DNA of 64,000 nt from Microbulbifer sp. ALW1. GTDB lineage: Bacteria > Pseudomonadota > Gammaproteobacteria > Pseudomonadales > Cellvibrionaceae. How positions within the stretch are numbered: position 1 is the stretch's first letter; every line of letters begins with the position of its first letter. The translations under genes were made by a program, and so were the position numbers. The notes under the pieces were generated by a model. It had not been told where the DNA came from. It worked only from the letters and a program-made list of their open reading frames with translations, and did not search any database. Positions 10,143-19,767 of this stretch are shown one piece after another. The stretch spans positions 3,776,001 to 3,840,000 of the forward strand of contig NZ_CP047569.1 in assembly GCF_009903625.1 (NCBI RefSeq), in the 5' to 3' direction.

Positions 10143-11479
10143 TGCGTTCCATTACACAAGAAGCATATCGGCAGCTTGCGGGCGTAATCTCTGTGGCTTT
10201 AGTGAGTTCGAGCTGTGCCGCCTCGATGCGTATTGGCGGTATCGTCAGTGCGACACACGCGGTACAGACTACGGATGGTACACCCCAGAAAAGTGAACTC
10301 GTCATACTTCCGCAACTGGAGTGGCGCAGCGCCAACGGCGTCGACGTCACCGCCATTGGCCGCATTCGCGTCGATGGCCAAAACCAACTCGAACCCGGTG
10401 AGCCGGACCAGGCGGCGGTCGACGCCTGGTCACGCAGGGCATTTCTCGGTGCGCATACCGAAGTAGAGCTGCGGGAGTTTTACCTTGAGGCTTACCCGTT
10501 TGGCACTTACCTCAAACTGGGAAAGCAACAGATTGTCTGGGGGCAGACCGACGGCCTGAAAGTGCTCGACAGAGTCAATCCACAGCGCTACCGCGAGTTT
10601 ATTCTGGAAGATTTTGAATCCTCCCGCATCCCCCTTTGGGCGGCCAAATGGGAATTTTCAATGGATACCATTTTAAACAAAGACTGGGACGGTCAGTTAA
10701 TCCTGATACCCGACCAGACCTATCACGAGGTGCCAGCTGCCGGCGCAAGCTACGCCCCCACGTCGCCGGAACTTGTGGTAACTCCGCCAGCCGGCAGCAT
10801 CATTACCGGTTACACGTTTGAAAAACCCGACCGTGTTCTGGCCGATGCCGACGCCGGCTTGCAACTTTCCAGCCGCCTGCACGGCTGGGATCTTACGGTG
10901 AACTATCTCTACCACTATGCGGATACACCGGTCATGCGCCTGTATCAGGAAAACAGTGGAATGCGTATCCACGGGTCTTACGAACGCACCCACACCATCG
11001 GAGGTTCCGCTTCCAACGCCTTTGGCGATTTTACCTTGCGCTCGGAAATGGGATACACCACGGACCGCCATATTCAAACCAACACCATGGCAGAAAACAA
11101 CGGCGTTGTTCGTGGCGGTGAATTGAGCTACGCACTTGGCCTGGACTGGATGGGACTCAGCGACACCCTGGTTTCGGCACAACTGATTCAAAGCTGGTTC
11201 GACCGCGACGGAGTGAGCGCATACCGGGATACCATCGAAACCGACGCCACCCTGTTAATAGAGCACACCTTTCTCAATGAGGTGCTGACCTTGAGCAACC
11301 TGCTGATACACGACATCGATAGCGGTGATGGCCTACTGTCAACTGAACTGACTTACGACTATCTCGCCAATCTCGAATTACGTATAGAGGCAAATATGTT
11401 TTACGGAAGCCAGTACGGCCGATATGGCCAGTTCGATGCCCGCGATCGTCTGTTGGTAGGCTTCGAGTATGGATTTTAG
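10142..11479 (+). CDS. outer-membrane beta-barrel protein, DUF1302-like
   Basis: A 445-residue protein with an N-terminal hydrophobic segment (LAGVISVALVSSSCAAS) that may be a signal peptide, possibly with a lipobox-like cysteine, then many alternating strands. YLKLGKQQIVWGQTDGLKVLD resembles the DUF1302 family, and the protein ends in aromatic GFEYGF, a beta-barrel C-terminal signature. It is coupled to the RND-LolA gene (1-bp overlap), so it is probably the outer-membrane partner of that transporter. Confidence 0.75.
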   Translation: MRSITQEAYRQLAGVISVALVSSSCAASMRIGGIVSATHAVQTTDGTPQKSELVILPQLEWRSANGVDVTAIGRIRVDGQNQLEPGEPDQAAVDAWSRRAFLGAHTEVELREFYLEAYPFGTYLKLGKQQIVWGQTDGLKVLDRVNPQRYREFILEDFESSRIPLWAAKWEFSMDTILNKDWDGQLILIPDQTYHEVPAAGASYAPTSPELVVTPPAGSIITGYTFEKPDRVLADADAGLQLSSRLHGWDLTVNYLYHYADTPVMRLYQENSGMRIHGSYERTHTIGGSASNAFGDFTLRSEMGYTTDRHIQTNTMAENNGVVRGGELSYALGLDWMGLSDTLVSAQLIQSWFDRDGVSAYRDTIETDATLLIEHTFLNEVLTLSNLLIHDIDSGDGLLSTELTYDYLANLELRIEANMFYGSQYGRYGQFDARDRLLVGFEYGF

Positions 11480-11533
11480 AAATCGCTTTTAGATTGAATT
11501 TTCAACAAACGTTTTCAGAGAGCTACTAAGGAT

Positions 11534-12358
11534 ATGTCTGTGCTATACAAACTCCTACCCGTACTGATTGGGAGCGCCAGCTATATCGCCCCGCGCACCA
11601 TCGGCCAATGGGCAGCAAAACAAATTCAGGTCCCCCGAAGAAAGTACAAAAGCCAAAATCGGCTTCCACAAGCGGATGACACCTGGCAACTGGAACAGGG
11701 CTGCGTTCGACGTTGGGGCTCGAAATCTGAACCCGTAGTACTACTGATCCACGGCTGGGAGGGGCACCACAGCCAGCTGCACAGTATCGCTAGCGCATTG
11801 CGGGACAACGGCTACGCCGTAGTGATAGTCGAGCCACCGGCACACGGGGACGGCGCTGGCGAGCGCGCGTCGCCGCAACACTTTGCCGATATATTGAACG
11901 CAGCCGCCGATATTGTCGGCCCGATCAAACTGTTGTTGGGTCACTCCATGGGTGGGTTGGCGGCTACCTTGGCGATAAGCCAGGGATTGAAAACCTCACA
12001 CCTGGTGACCATTTCAGCTCCGGCAGACGCCGCATCCACAATCAATGGTGTCTCAGACTGGCTTTGCCTGTCAAAACCCGCGCGGCAGAATATGCACGAC
12101 TGCATCGAAGAATTTGCCGGTATCCCCATCGCCCAAGTTGACACAGACGCAACATTAGCCAACTACAATGGCCAACACTTAATTCTGCATGACCGGAATG
12201 ATCGAAAAATACCCGTAGAACAAGCTATGAAGATCAGGAACAGTAACCCCAGTGCGCTGCTACTCCTCACTTCCGGACTGGGACACACGCGTTTACTCGA
12301 CGATGGTGATTTATGTAAACAGATACTGAACTTTACCGAAAACAGACTGTGCGAATAA
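11534..12358 (+). CDS. alpha/beta hydrolase
   Basis: A 274-residue alpha/beta hydrolase. It shows the oxyanion-hole motif LLIHGWEGH, the nucleophile elbow GHSMGG (Ser near residue 137), an acid in HDRNDRKIPV and the catalytic His in GLGHTRLL. An aagga RBS precedes the ATG. It lies 54 bp after the beta-barrel gene and is probably the last gene of the TetR-controlled operon, where it may process an ester or lipid handled by the transporter (inference). Confidence 0.88.
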   Translation: MSVLYKLLPVLIGSASYIAPRTIGQWAAKQIQVPRRKYKSQNRLPQADDTWQLEQGCVRRWGSKSEPVVLLIHGWEGHHSQLHSIASALRDNGYAVVIVEPPAHGDGAGERASPQHFADILNAAADIVGPIKLLLGHSMGGLAATLAISQGLKTSHLVTISAPADAASTINGVSDWLCLSKPARQNMHDCIEEFAGIPIAQVDTDATLANYNGQHLILHDRNDRKIPVEQAMKIRNSNPSALLLLTSGLGHTRLLDDGDLCKQILNFTENRLCE

Positions 12359-12451
12359 AGTTCCAAACACGAAAGATGTTGCCTGCTCCGAAAATGACTA
12401 CCGGCCCGGCGCGGTAGCGCCGAGGCCCCGCCTTAGCTTAGACTTTAGATC

Positions 12452-13015
12452 TTAGATATCTTCGACGCTTACGACCCCGTCGTAATCCGCGCAATATACG
12501 TACTTTCCTTGCAGAACATCATCAACGTAGCCTGAAAACCAAGCTTTAAAACTGTTACTTTTTACCTCGCGTTCTCCGTCGTCGTGCCACATGGTAATAA
12601 CCTGCCCAAGTGAACCTGTACCGGAGGGGTCTAAATCAAGACAAAGATGATCTCCAGCTCCGTTGTAGGTAAACGGAATCCATTTCTGATTCCACCAGTC
12701 TGCCTTAACACCGTTAGCTCTCTCCTCGTCATAGCCCTCAAATTCTCCGCTGTCAAGCAGATCCTTCCAGCATCTCCATTCATCGAGAATCCGTGTTGAC
12801 GACAGCAATTCGGTCGCATCAATAATTCCGCCCGCATTACCAGCCTGACCATTATGGACTTTGAGGAAATCAATAAAATCCTGAGCAAGCTGGACATCCA
12901 GTGTTGACTGGAGATTTTCAAGCTCCTCATCCGTTATCGGCGGGTTAAGGTCTCTGAACCCGCTCTCAAAGTTAGCTGACAACCATTTTTCGTATTTGTC
13001 CCATAGTTCTTTCAT
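12452..13015 (-). CDS. SMI1/KNR4 (SUKH) family protein, at the distal end of the integron array
   Basis: A 187-residue protein starting MKELWDKYEKWL (chosen over a frame open to 13132). Pattern of the SUKH superfamily: an N-terminal helix with PPITDEELENLQ, LAQDFIDFLKVHNGQ, WIPFTYNGAGDHLCLDLDPS and a final VITMWHDDGE. SUKH proteins are commonly immunity proteins against polymorphic nuclease/deaminase toxins, but no toxin gene is nearby. It lies beyond the last recognisable attC in cassette orientation, so it is probably an old cassette whose attC has decayed. Confidence 0.8.
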   Translation of the reverse strand: MKELWDKYEKWLSANFESGFRDLNPPITDEELENLQSTLDVQLAQDFIDFLKVHNGQAGNAGGIIDATELLSSTRILDEWRCWKDLLDSGEFEGYDEERANGVKADWWNQKWIPFTYNGAGDHLCLDLDPSGTGSLGQVITMWHDDGEREVKSNSFKAWFSGYVDDVLQGKYVYCADYDGVVSVEDI

Positions 13016-13139
13016 ACTTATCCACAATCTTATGCAGCTAAATTCAAATGTTTTACGCAGTAATCCCCGCGCCGGAAACTCGAAGTACCTCAGCATACTA
13101 TTTGCACGCTGTACACGCGGCTCACGATACAATCAACTA

Positions 13140-13358
13140 CTACTCAGGAAGATCATTACACAACTTACAGGCAACCCGTTTCTTGTAGTTTCTTATACGA
13201 ACAACCAGGAAAATAGTTGAGCTGGTCAAAGCCCAAAGCACACCAAACTCCAGAGCGTATTCTAGCTCTCTACCTTTTAGATATTGGACACCAGAAAATA
13301 GCACGAAGAGCGCCAAAATCATCATGATGTATTGAAAAATCCATTTCTTAATTGGCAT
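13140..13358 (-). CDS. small two-helix membrane protein, tail of the integron array
   Basis: A 72-residue protein (MPIKKWIFQYIMM...) with two hydrophobic segments (~10-28 and ~40-58) and a basic C-terminus (RIRNYKKR). The upstream GTG at 13388 is less likely. It directly follows the 57-bp attC at 13393, but no attC separates it from the SUKH gene, so it belongs to a decayed or fused terminal cassette. Not recognised; function unknown. Confidence 0.55.
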   Translation of the reverse strand: MPIKKWIFQYIMMILALFVLFSGVQYLKGRELEYALEFGVLWALTSSTIFLVVRIRNYKKRVACKLCNDLPE

Positions 13359-13392
13359 TACTATACCTGTACTTTTTGTGGGTAACACGGAC

Positions 13393-13449
13393 AGTTAACG
13401 CCCCACGAAGGCCCGAAGGACCGGAGCATCCTGCCTTCGATTGTTATAT
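13393..13449 (-). repeat. attC of cassette 36 (short, 57 bp)
   Basis: R'' ATATAAC at 13443-13449 and R' GTTAACT at 13393-13399 on the minus strand; the shortest site in the array. It has the aaggcccgaaggacc inner element but lacks the long central stem. Confidence 0.75.
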
Positions 13450-13860
13450 GTGATACCACCGTTTTGCACAAATTTTTCCGTGATATTTTTTGCCGCAGCG
13501 CACCATTACTCTCACAAAACAGGCTGGGTTTAACGTGTTGCCAAACCGTAACTCCGATCCTCCAACATCTATGCCTGAGCTGCTACCAGACTTGATACTA
13601 GTGTCTTGCATATCTATGGAATACAAAACGTTTCTCATATGGTCAAGAAAATCGATTCTACCTACAACCTGCTCTCTAAAGGAATTATTTTTAAGCACCA
13701 CCACCAATGGTGATTTTCTACGTGAACAGTATTTACCTTGATAGTTTTTATAGGCTTTTACAACTAAAAAACCACCTATGAGCCTTTTCCACGCGACATA
13801 TTGGGATATCACGAAAACAATGACCAAAATTGTCCAAAAGATTAGCTCGTCAGTTTTCAT
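13444..13860 (-). CDS. cassette 36: membrane-anchored protein of unknown function
   Basis: A 138-residue protein. One N-terminal helix (FWTILVIVFVISQYVAW) is followed by a soluble domain of ~100 residues with cysteines near the end (ACFVRVMVRCGKKYHGKICAK). The ATG lies 4 bp after the cassette boundary, leaving no room for a normal ribosome site inside the cassette. The TAA stop lies in the R'' box of its own attC. Not recognised. Confidence 0.65.
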   Translation of the reverse strand: MKTDELIFWTILVIVFVISQYVAWKRLIGGFLVVKAYKNYQGKYCSRRKSPLVVVLKNNSFREQVVGRIDFLDHMRNVLYSIDMQDTSIKSGSSSGIDVGGSELRFGNTLNPACFVRVMVRCGKKYHGKICAKRWYHI

Positions 13861-13864
13861 TTAC

Positions 13865-13999
13865 ATATAACGCCGCCAGCAGGGGCAGCTTGCTTTGGGC
13901 GCTTTATGCGCGAAAATAGGAGCGAAGCGACTTGTGCACAACGTAAGCTGTCCGGTGGAGGCCCGCAGGGCCGGAACGAAATGCCTCGCATTGTTAAGC
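13865..13999 (-). repeat. attC of cassette 35 (135 bp)
   Basis: R'' GCTTAAC at 13993-13999, R' GTTATAT at 13865-13871. Belongs to a subfamily with cttgctttgggcgctttatg and ggtggaggcccgcagggccg, shared with cassettes 1 and 12. Confidence 0.9.
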
Positions 14000-14329
14000 A
14001 TTGAACCTTGCTACGATAGATTTGCATTCTGACAAAGAGAACTCCTTTGCCCACTTAATAGATTCCTGAATTTCTGGCTCATGCCGTACGAGGGCCTCTT
14101 TTGACCAATATTGCCTCGGATTACCAATTGGTAAATGATCGATTTCCGAAGCAACTCCGCTAAAAGCAAGAAAATCTTTATCGTCTTCAGGCAAGTCGAC
14201 CTCAAATCTAAGTGAAGACAACTCTATTGTTCCCTCAAGATAATGAATAGAACCATCGAGCATTCCGCTTGCAACTTCTGCGGCCCTCTTGCGTTGCTTC
14301 TCGACGTATTTTTCGTGGCTCGTTTTCAT
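13994..14329 (-). CDS. cassette 35: 111-aa protein, family present three times in the array
   Basis: Starts MKTSHEKYVEKQRKR (a longer frame through the attC is not real) and ends SECKSIVARFNA with TAA in the R'' box. The N-terminus is very basic/helical; the body has a conserved YLEG.IEL.SLRFEV block and PIG..RQYWS.EALVRHEPEIQ. Paralogues are at 20332-20667 and 32495-32830; this is the most diverged copy and carries a different attC type. Predicted soluble. The family was not named with confidence. Confidence 0.75.
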   Translation of the reverse strand: MKTSHEKYVEKQRKRAAEVASGMLDGSIHYLEGTIELSSLRFEVDLPEDDKDFLAFSGVASEIDHLPIGNPRQYWSKEALVRHEPEIQESIKWAKEFSLSECKSIVARFNA

Positions 14330-14334
14330 AGGAT

Positions 14335-14469
14335 GCTTAACGCCCGCAGCAGGGGCGACCAATGCTGTGCACATTTTGTGCGAAACTGGGAGCGCAGCGG
14401 CCCGCACACAATGTGCACCGCGTTGGGCGTCCCGCGAAGAGCCGGGGCATACTGCCTGCGTTGTTAAGC
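14335..14469 (-). repeat. attC of cassette 34 (135 bp)
   Basis: R'' GCTTAAC at 14463-14469, R' GTTAAGC at 14335-14341. The gcaggggcgaccaatgc subfamily, shared with the duplicated cassettes 17 and 22. Confidence 0.9.
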
Positions 14470-14781
14470 ATGCGATGGTCGAATATATAGCTGCATGATC
14501 TTCTTCTGAAGAATAAGTACGACAAAGATAGCTACAAGTGGCCACCATGAATCAGTAAAGAAACTGACTGCAATAAACATGAAGATCAGCGAAAGTAATA
14601 AGCCAGCGACCGCCCGCTCTCCCTGAACTCTGAAATCCATTTGGCACCTTGGGCAAACCGTGTAAACCAAGTTTACCTTTTTATTCCAGGTAATTTCTTC
14701 TGGCACAGGAATTTCGGTCCTAGATTCTTCTAGAGAAATACGCTGTTTGCAATTTGGGCAATTTAGTTTTGTCTTGAACAT
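14464..14781 (-). CDS. cassette 34: zinc-ribbon membrane protein
   Basis: A 105-residue protein. An N-terminal zinc ribbon (LNCPNCKQ ... TVCPRCQ, two CxxC pairs) is followed by two hydrophobic helices (LLLSLIFMFIAVSFF and WWPLVAIFVVLIL) and a short tail. The ATG abuts the cassette boundary with no spacer and the TAA lies in the R'' box, so the gene fills the whole cassette. A close paralogue is cassette 29 (19349-19666). Function unknown. Confidence 0.75.
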   Translation of the reverse strand: MFKTKLNCPNCKQRISLEESRTEIPVPEEITWNKKVNLVYTVCPRCQMDFRVQGERAVAGLLLSLIFMFIAVSFFTDSWWPLVAIFVVLILQKKIMQLYIRPSHA

Positions 14782-14871
14782 GCTTAACGCCCCGCACAGG
14801 GGCAGACAAAGAAGCGCAGCCTTTTGGCTGTCCCAGCGACCACCGGGAACGATTGCTGCGGCTTGTTAAGC
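14782..14871 (-). repeat. attC of cassette 33 (90 bp)
   Basis: R'' GCTTAAC at 14865-14871, R' GTTAAGC at 14782-14788. A divergent short site without the long central stem of the main family. Confidence 0.85.
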
Positions 14872-15174
14872 ATTTTTTACCCACTTTAAAAATAGCTTTA
14901 TCAGCTCGTTTAGTTTGTAAGGGCCGCCATAGCCAACAAACTTACCGTCTTCTAGTTTTGTAATAATCCAGTCGTTCCCACTCGCATCGGCGTCATCACC
15001 TACACCGTAGGAAAAACCTTCATATTTCATTTCTTCCATATTTGTATCGGTGATGTGTACCTTTAGAAACCAGCCTGGATTATCAAGAGTACCGATTTCA
15101 ATACCATAGGTATGTTCCCAGTCCTCATTGCATTGAGAAAAATACCATTCTTCAAGTTCTTTGAGACTTTCCAT
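14866..15174 (-). CDS. cassette 33: Imm53 family immunity protein
   Basis: A 102-residue protein starting MESLKELEEWYFSQC. The opening, then NEDWEHTYGIEIGTLDNPGW, and the end LNELIKLFLKWV, match the Imm53 family of predicted immunity proteins against polymorphic toxins. No cognate toxin is adjacent, so it may be an orphan ('protect from neighbours') immunity gene. The TAA stop lies in the R'' box. The longer frame to 15267 is attC sequence. Confidence 0.8.
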   Translation of the reverse strand: MESLKELEEWYFSQCNEDWEHTYGIEIGTLDNPGWFLKVHITDTNMEEMKYEGFSYGVGDDADASGNDWIITKLEDGKFVGYGGPYKLNELIKLFLKWVKNA

Positions 15175-15183
15175 GTTTTCGAT

Positions 15184-15327
15184 GCTTAACGCCCACAGCA
15201 GGGGCGGCTTACTCTGTGCGCATTTTGCGCGAAACTGGGAGCGAAGCGACCCGCGCAAAAGGTGCACAAGGTAAGACGTCCCGCGGAAGCCCGGAGGGCT
15301 GTAGCAAACTGCCTGTGATTGTTATGA
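15184..15327 (-). repeat. attC of cassette 32 (144 bp)
   Basis: R'' TCATAAC at 15321-15327, R' GTTAAGC at 15184-15190. The gcccacagcaggggcggctta subfamily, also at cassettes 18, 24 and 31. Confidence 0.9.
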
Positions 15328-15345
15328 TCAAATGGCACGAAGCAC

Positions 15346-15789
15346 CTACTCACTACCGTCTTTTACGAGCTTGGAAAGTACCAACTCACGTGTATCGAGA
15401 CACAAGGCACTCCCGGTAGTTATCACCCCATTGCCGTTTAATTTTACCGATGGCCGCGGTTTTATATTTAGAAACACCCGAGAATTTTCTATGTATTCCT
15501 TTGAGACGCACATAGATAGAAGCACATTACCGAAGCCAGGGCGCTCCAACTCTGGGGCGACTTCAGCTACTACTTTATTGTTTTCATCAATAATATTTAA
15601 GTACGCAGAATCAATATATCGATTTTTATTCTCTATAAATTCATTGAGAAGTATCTGAAAGGATGTACAAGTTTGCCCCTGATGCTGATATACCTTTACA
15701 TCTCGCACAAAAATGTCCGCGTCAGACTCTTCACACGCAAAGCTCTGATTTGCAAAGACAGCAAAAATCCCCAGTAGTATATTTTTCAT
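15346..15789 (-). CDS. cassette 32: secreted small protein
   Basis: A 147-residue protein starting MKNILLGIFAVFANQSFAC, a signal peptide with likely cleavage after FAC or a lipobox-like cysteine. The mature part has few cysteines and resembles the product of cassette 15 (signal peptide, then SAYLNIIDE.N / SYIILNVEDES and a KEYIENSRVFLNI / EEFLKKAQVSIKY block). Its stop is 25 bp before the R'' box. Predicted periplasmic or surface; function unknown. Confidence 0.65.
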   Translation of the reverse strand: MKNILLGIFAVFANQSFACEESDADIFVRDVKVYQHQGQTCTSFQILLNEFIENKNRYIDSAYLNIIDENNKVVAEVAPELERPGFGNVLLSMCVSKEYIENSRVFLNIKPRPSVKLNGNGVITTGSALCLDTRELVLSKLVKDGSE

Positions 15790-15815
15790 TATTCTCTCTA
15801 TGAGCCTGGCCTTAA

Positions 15816-15960
15816 CCATAACGCCCACGGCAGGGGCGGCTTACCTTATGCGCGATTTGCGCGAAAATGGTAGCGAAGCGACCCGCGCAAAACGTGCATA
15901 AGGTAAGCCGTCCCGCGGAGGCCCGAAGGGCCGGAGCTTCACTGCCCGTGATTGTTATAT
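15816..15960 (-). repeat. attC of cassette 31 (145 bp)
   Basis: R'' ATATAAC at 15954-15960, R' GTTATGG at 15816-15822. The gcccacggcaggggcggctta subfamily. Confidence 0.9.
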
Positions 15961-16331
15961 GCACCTGCTATGGACCCTGCCTGGTAAAGCGCACATGTCC
16001 CATCAGAGTAATTAACCCAGAACTCAAATACTTTGATAGATTCCGAATAACCACTTAACGTTGCTACAATCCGACTGCCTGTATTTTTGGTTGCGAGTGG
16101 CAGCCAGTATTCAGAAACCTCACCATACGTCAATTGAATACTCTGGAAAGGTATTCCTTCAACTGAACTCGGCGCAGATATGGTAACAACGTCCATGTAA
16201 CCGTGATTGCCACCAGCCTGTACACCATCCACTTTCACTTCAGCTTGAATATCCAACTCTCTCTGCTGGGGGCACTCGGCTAAAGCTCCAAAGGAACTCC
16301 AAAAAATCGTAAGTGCGGCACGTTTCTTCAT
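15939..16331 (-). CDS. cassette 31: secreted protein with attC-encoded tail
   Basis: A 130-residue protein starting MKKRAALTIFWSSFGALAEC, a signal peptide. The mature domain contains VDGVQAGGNHGYMDVVTI and a final EFWVNYSDGTCALY. The frame passes through the R'' box and ends 15 bp inside the attC, so the last residues (AYNNHGQ) are encoded by the recombination site. Not recognised. Confidence 0.6.
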   Translation of the reverse strand: MKKRAALTIFWSSFGALAECPQQRELDIQAEVKVDGVQAGGNHGYMDVVTISAPSSVEGIPFQSIQLTYGEVSEYWLPLATKNTGSRIVATLSGYSESIKVFEFWVNYSDGTCALYQAGSIAGAYNNHGQ

Positions 16332-16499
16332 AGTTACCTTGGGCATATAACGCCGCCGGCAGGGGCAGCTTACCTTGTGCGCTTTTTGCGCGAAAATGGG
16401 AGCGCAGCGACCCGCGTAAAACGTGCACAAGGTAAGCTGTCCCACGGAGGGCCGTAGGCCTGGAGTAAATTGCCCGGCCTTGTATGGTTGTTCTTGTCT

Positions 16500-17648
<1,149 letters not shown>

Positions 17649-17676
17649 TCACTTGACGGAGAACCATAGTCACTTG

Positions 17677-17925
17677 TTAAAGCTCATGGGCCCGATACAC
17701 GACAATTTTCTCTACTGACTCCCGTACTTCAACAACATAATGTTGCCAACAGCCTCTGCAAACTGAAGCATTCTCTATAGACGAGCCACGCTGCCCTTTT
17801 TCAGCCACCGCTACAACGGGATGCCCACAATCACCACAAGAGAAAGCCAGACTCTCTCCAAATGGATCGGCTTTTAACTCTGATCCGTTTCCGGAAATGA
17901 CTAAATAATCAGTTATTTCTGCCAT
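17677..17925 (-). CDS. cassette 30: small protein with a putative zinc ribbon
   Basis: An 82-residue soluble protein with CGDCGHPVV and CRGCWQHY, two CxxC pairs that may hold zinc. Its TAA stop lies in the R'' box, which survived the IS110 insertion, so the gene is intact. Not recognised. Confidence 0.6.
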   Translation of the reverse strand: MAEITDYLVISGNGSELKADPFGESLAFSCGDCGHPVVAVAEKGQRGSSIENASVCRGCWQHYVVEVRESVEKIVVYRAHEL

Positions 17926-18104
17926 AAATATGAATCACAATGCTTGTGAGCTTTAACGCCGCCAGCAGGGGCAGCTTACCTTATGCGCGATTTGCGCGAA
18001 AATGGGAGCGCAGCGACCAGCGCAAAACGTGCATAAGGTAAGCTGTCCCGCGGAGGGCCGAAGGCCCGGAGGGGACTTAACCCGCTTTTGCACACACCTA
18101 GTTG

Positions 18105-18914
18105 TTAGCAATTGATTTTACACTCGAATTCTTGAGGTGAAACATACCCAATAGACGAATGCGACCTCTGACTGTTGTAGTAGCGCATATATTCAGTCAC
18201 CGTCGATCTTAGCTGTTTTTCAGAATCGAAGACTTGGCGCTTAATACGCTCTGTTTTAAATTGGTGAAAGAACGACTCAATGAATGCGTTGTCATTCATG
18301 TTCTTTACTCGATTCATGCTTTGACTGATCCCATACCGCCGCAGTCGCTCACGATATTGACCCGACAAGTACTCGCTACCACGGTCAGAGTGAAAGATTA
18401 GCTCAGGGTGATGTCCACGGTTTCGCACCGCCCTATCAATGCTGGACAGTGTCAGCGACGCATCCCTCCTATCACCCAGGGACCAGGAGACAACCTTCCT
18501 ACTGTAGCGATCCATGACTACCGACAGATACTGCCAGCTACCATCTCTGAGCTTTATATAAGTAACATCACCCACCCATAGCTGGTTCGGGCGCGTCAGC
18601 TCGATGCCTTCTATCTTGCACTGGATTCCATAAACATGCCTGTAAGTACCGGGCCTAGCCGTGTAGATCCTTGATTTTACGGCCTTGAGACCGTGATTTC
18701 GCATGATTCTAGCCACACGTTTTTGACCAACGTTTATACCCTTCTTTTTCAGCTCTTGGGTAATTTTTGGACTACCGTAGCAGCCATCATGTCGGTTAAA
18801 AATCGATCTTATATGTACAAACAGCTCACTATCTTCTTGCCGGCGCTCACATACACCACGGCGGCGCCAAGAGTTGTAACCATCACGGGTCACGTCATAG
18901 ATCCGGCACATCAT
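18105..18914 (-). CDS. IS3-family transposase OrfB (DDE integrase core)
   Basis: A 269-residue open part with rve-core acids in WVGDVTYIKL, FHSDRGSEYL and NAFIESFFHQ. The frame continues upstream past 18914 into the end of orfA. A run of seven A followed by G on the minus strand (19008-19001) is a typical -1 slippage site, giving an OrfAB fusion that joins LLKK to SHPVLFATKREIFEF. Intact, so probably active. Confidence 0.92.
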   Translation of the reverse strand: MMCRIYDVTRDGYNSWRRRGVCERRQEDSELFVHIRSIFNRHDGCYGSPKITQELKKKGINVGQKRVARIMRNHGLKAVKSRIYTARPGTYRHVYGIQCKIEGIELTRPNQLWVGDVTYIKLRDGSWQYLSVVMDRYSRKVVSWSLGDRRDASLTLSSIDRAVRNRGHHPELIFHSDRGSEYLSGQYRERLRRYGISQSMNRVKNMNDNAFIESFFHQFKTERIKRQVFDSEKQLRSTVTEYMRYYNSQRSHSSIGYVSPQEFECKINC

Positions 18915-18943
18915 TGCAATACTGTGCTTCTCGCGGTTTAGAT

Positions 18944-19273
18944 CTATGAACTCGAAGATCTCCCTTTTTGTTGCAAAGAGAACTGGATGGCTTTTTTTAA
19001 AAGGGCATGTTCTTCCTGGAGCAGGTTATGCTCCCGCTCAAGCTTCCTGAGACGTTTCAGCTCTGATTTAACCTCAGGATCTATCTGTATATTTTTCTTC
19101 TTGGCCATGATCTGCCCCCGTCGCATCTCCATGCGCCAACGATAAAGCATCACTTCATGGATATCGAGGGCTTCAGCCACGTGCTTGGCTAGAACACCAG
19201 AAATTTCGGTTAGAGAGACTGCTGTCGCTTTGAAATCATCGTCGTAGCGGTTGTAGTGCTTTCTGCGTGCCAT
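18944..19273 (-). CDS. IS3-family transposase OrfA (helix-turn-helix)
   Basis: A 109-residue protein. HTH_Tnp_1 motif (YDDDFKATAVSLTEISGVLA, LDIHEVMLYRWRME) followed by a leucine-zipper region (LKRLRKLEREHNLLQEEHAL). It provides the DNA-binding part of the OrfAB transposase through -1 frameshifting near its end. Confidence 0.92.
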   Translation of the reverse strand: MARRKHYNRYDDDFKATAVSLTEISGVLAKHVAEALDIHEVMLYRWRMEMRRGQIMAKKKNIQIDPEVKSELKRLRKLEREHNLLQEEHALLKKAIQFSLQQKGRSSSS

Positions 19274-19348
19274 TTGACACCTCCACGTCAGTTAGATGGA
19301 GGTGTGTGCAAAAGCGGGTTAGGTTCCGAGCCTTACTGCCTGGCTTTG

Positions 19349-19666
19349 TTAAGCATGCGATGGTCGAATATATAGCTGCATGATTTTTTTCTGCAGAGTA
19401 AGTACGATAAAGACAGCCACAAGTGGCCACCATGAATCAGTGAAGAAACTAAAACCAATAAACATGAATACCAGCGAAAGTACTATGCCAGCGGCCGCCC
19501 GCTCTCCTTGAACTCTGTAATCCACTTGGCACCTTGGGCAAACCGTGTAGACAAATTTTACCGTTTTATTCCAGGTACTTTCTTCTGGCACAGGAATTTC
19601 AGTCCTAGATTCTTCTAGAGAAATACACTGCTTGCAATTTGGGCAATTTAGTTTTGTCTTGAACAT
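19349..19666 (-). CDS. cassette 29: zinc-ribbon membrane protein, paralogue of cassette 34
   Basis: A 105-residue protein nearly the same as that at 14464-14781: two CxxC pairs (NCPNCKQC, CPRCQ) and two helices, ending QLYIRPSHA. The extra upstream frame to 19717 is attC sequence. The ATG abuts the cassette boundary and the TAA lies in the R'' box. It shows an older whole-gene duplication with a different attC type. Confidence 0.72.
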   Translation of the reverse strand: MFKTKLNCPNCKQCISLEESRTEIPVPEESTWNKTVKFVYTVCPRCQVDYRVQGERAAAGIVLSLVFMFIGFSFFTDSWWPLVAVFIVLTLQKKIMQLYIRPSHA

Positions 19667-19767
19667 GCTTAACGCCTCAAACACCGGCTTGGTGAAGTTG
19701 GCGGCTTTTTTGCGCAAGCGAAAAAGGTGACAGCTTTACCAAGTCCGCGTGCTTTGACTTGTTAGGC
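19667..19767 (-). repeat. attC of cassette 28 (101 bp)
   Basis: R'' GCCTAAC at 19761-19767, R' GTTAAGC at 19667-19673. Divergent arms (caccggcttggtgaagttgg), unlike the main family. Confidence 0.85.

Larger units (their letters stand above)
18072..19327 (-). mobile_element. IS3-family insertion sequence inside an attC
   Basis: 1256 bp with 28-bp terminal inverted repeats (18072-18099 and 19300-19327) that differ at two positions and begin GG. They are flanked by a 3-bp direct repeat gag (18069-18071, 19328-19330), the usual target duplication size of the IS3 family. Contains orfA and orfB. Confidence 0.92.
17951..19354 (-). repeat. attC of cassette 29, split by an IS3-family element
   Basis: Left part 17951-18071 (R' GTTAAAG at 17951-17957), right part 19328-19354 (R'' GCTTAAC at 19348-19354). 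Removing the IS and one gag copy restores a normal main-family site (cccggag joined to ccttactgcctgg). Confidence 0.88.
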
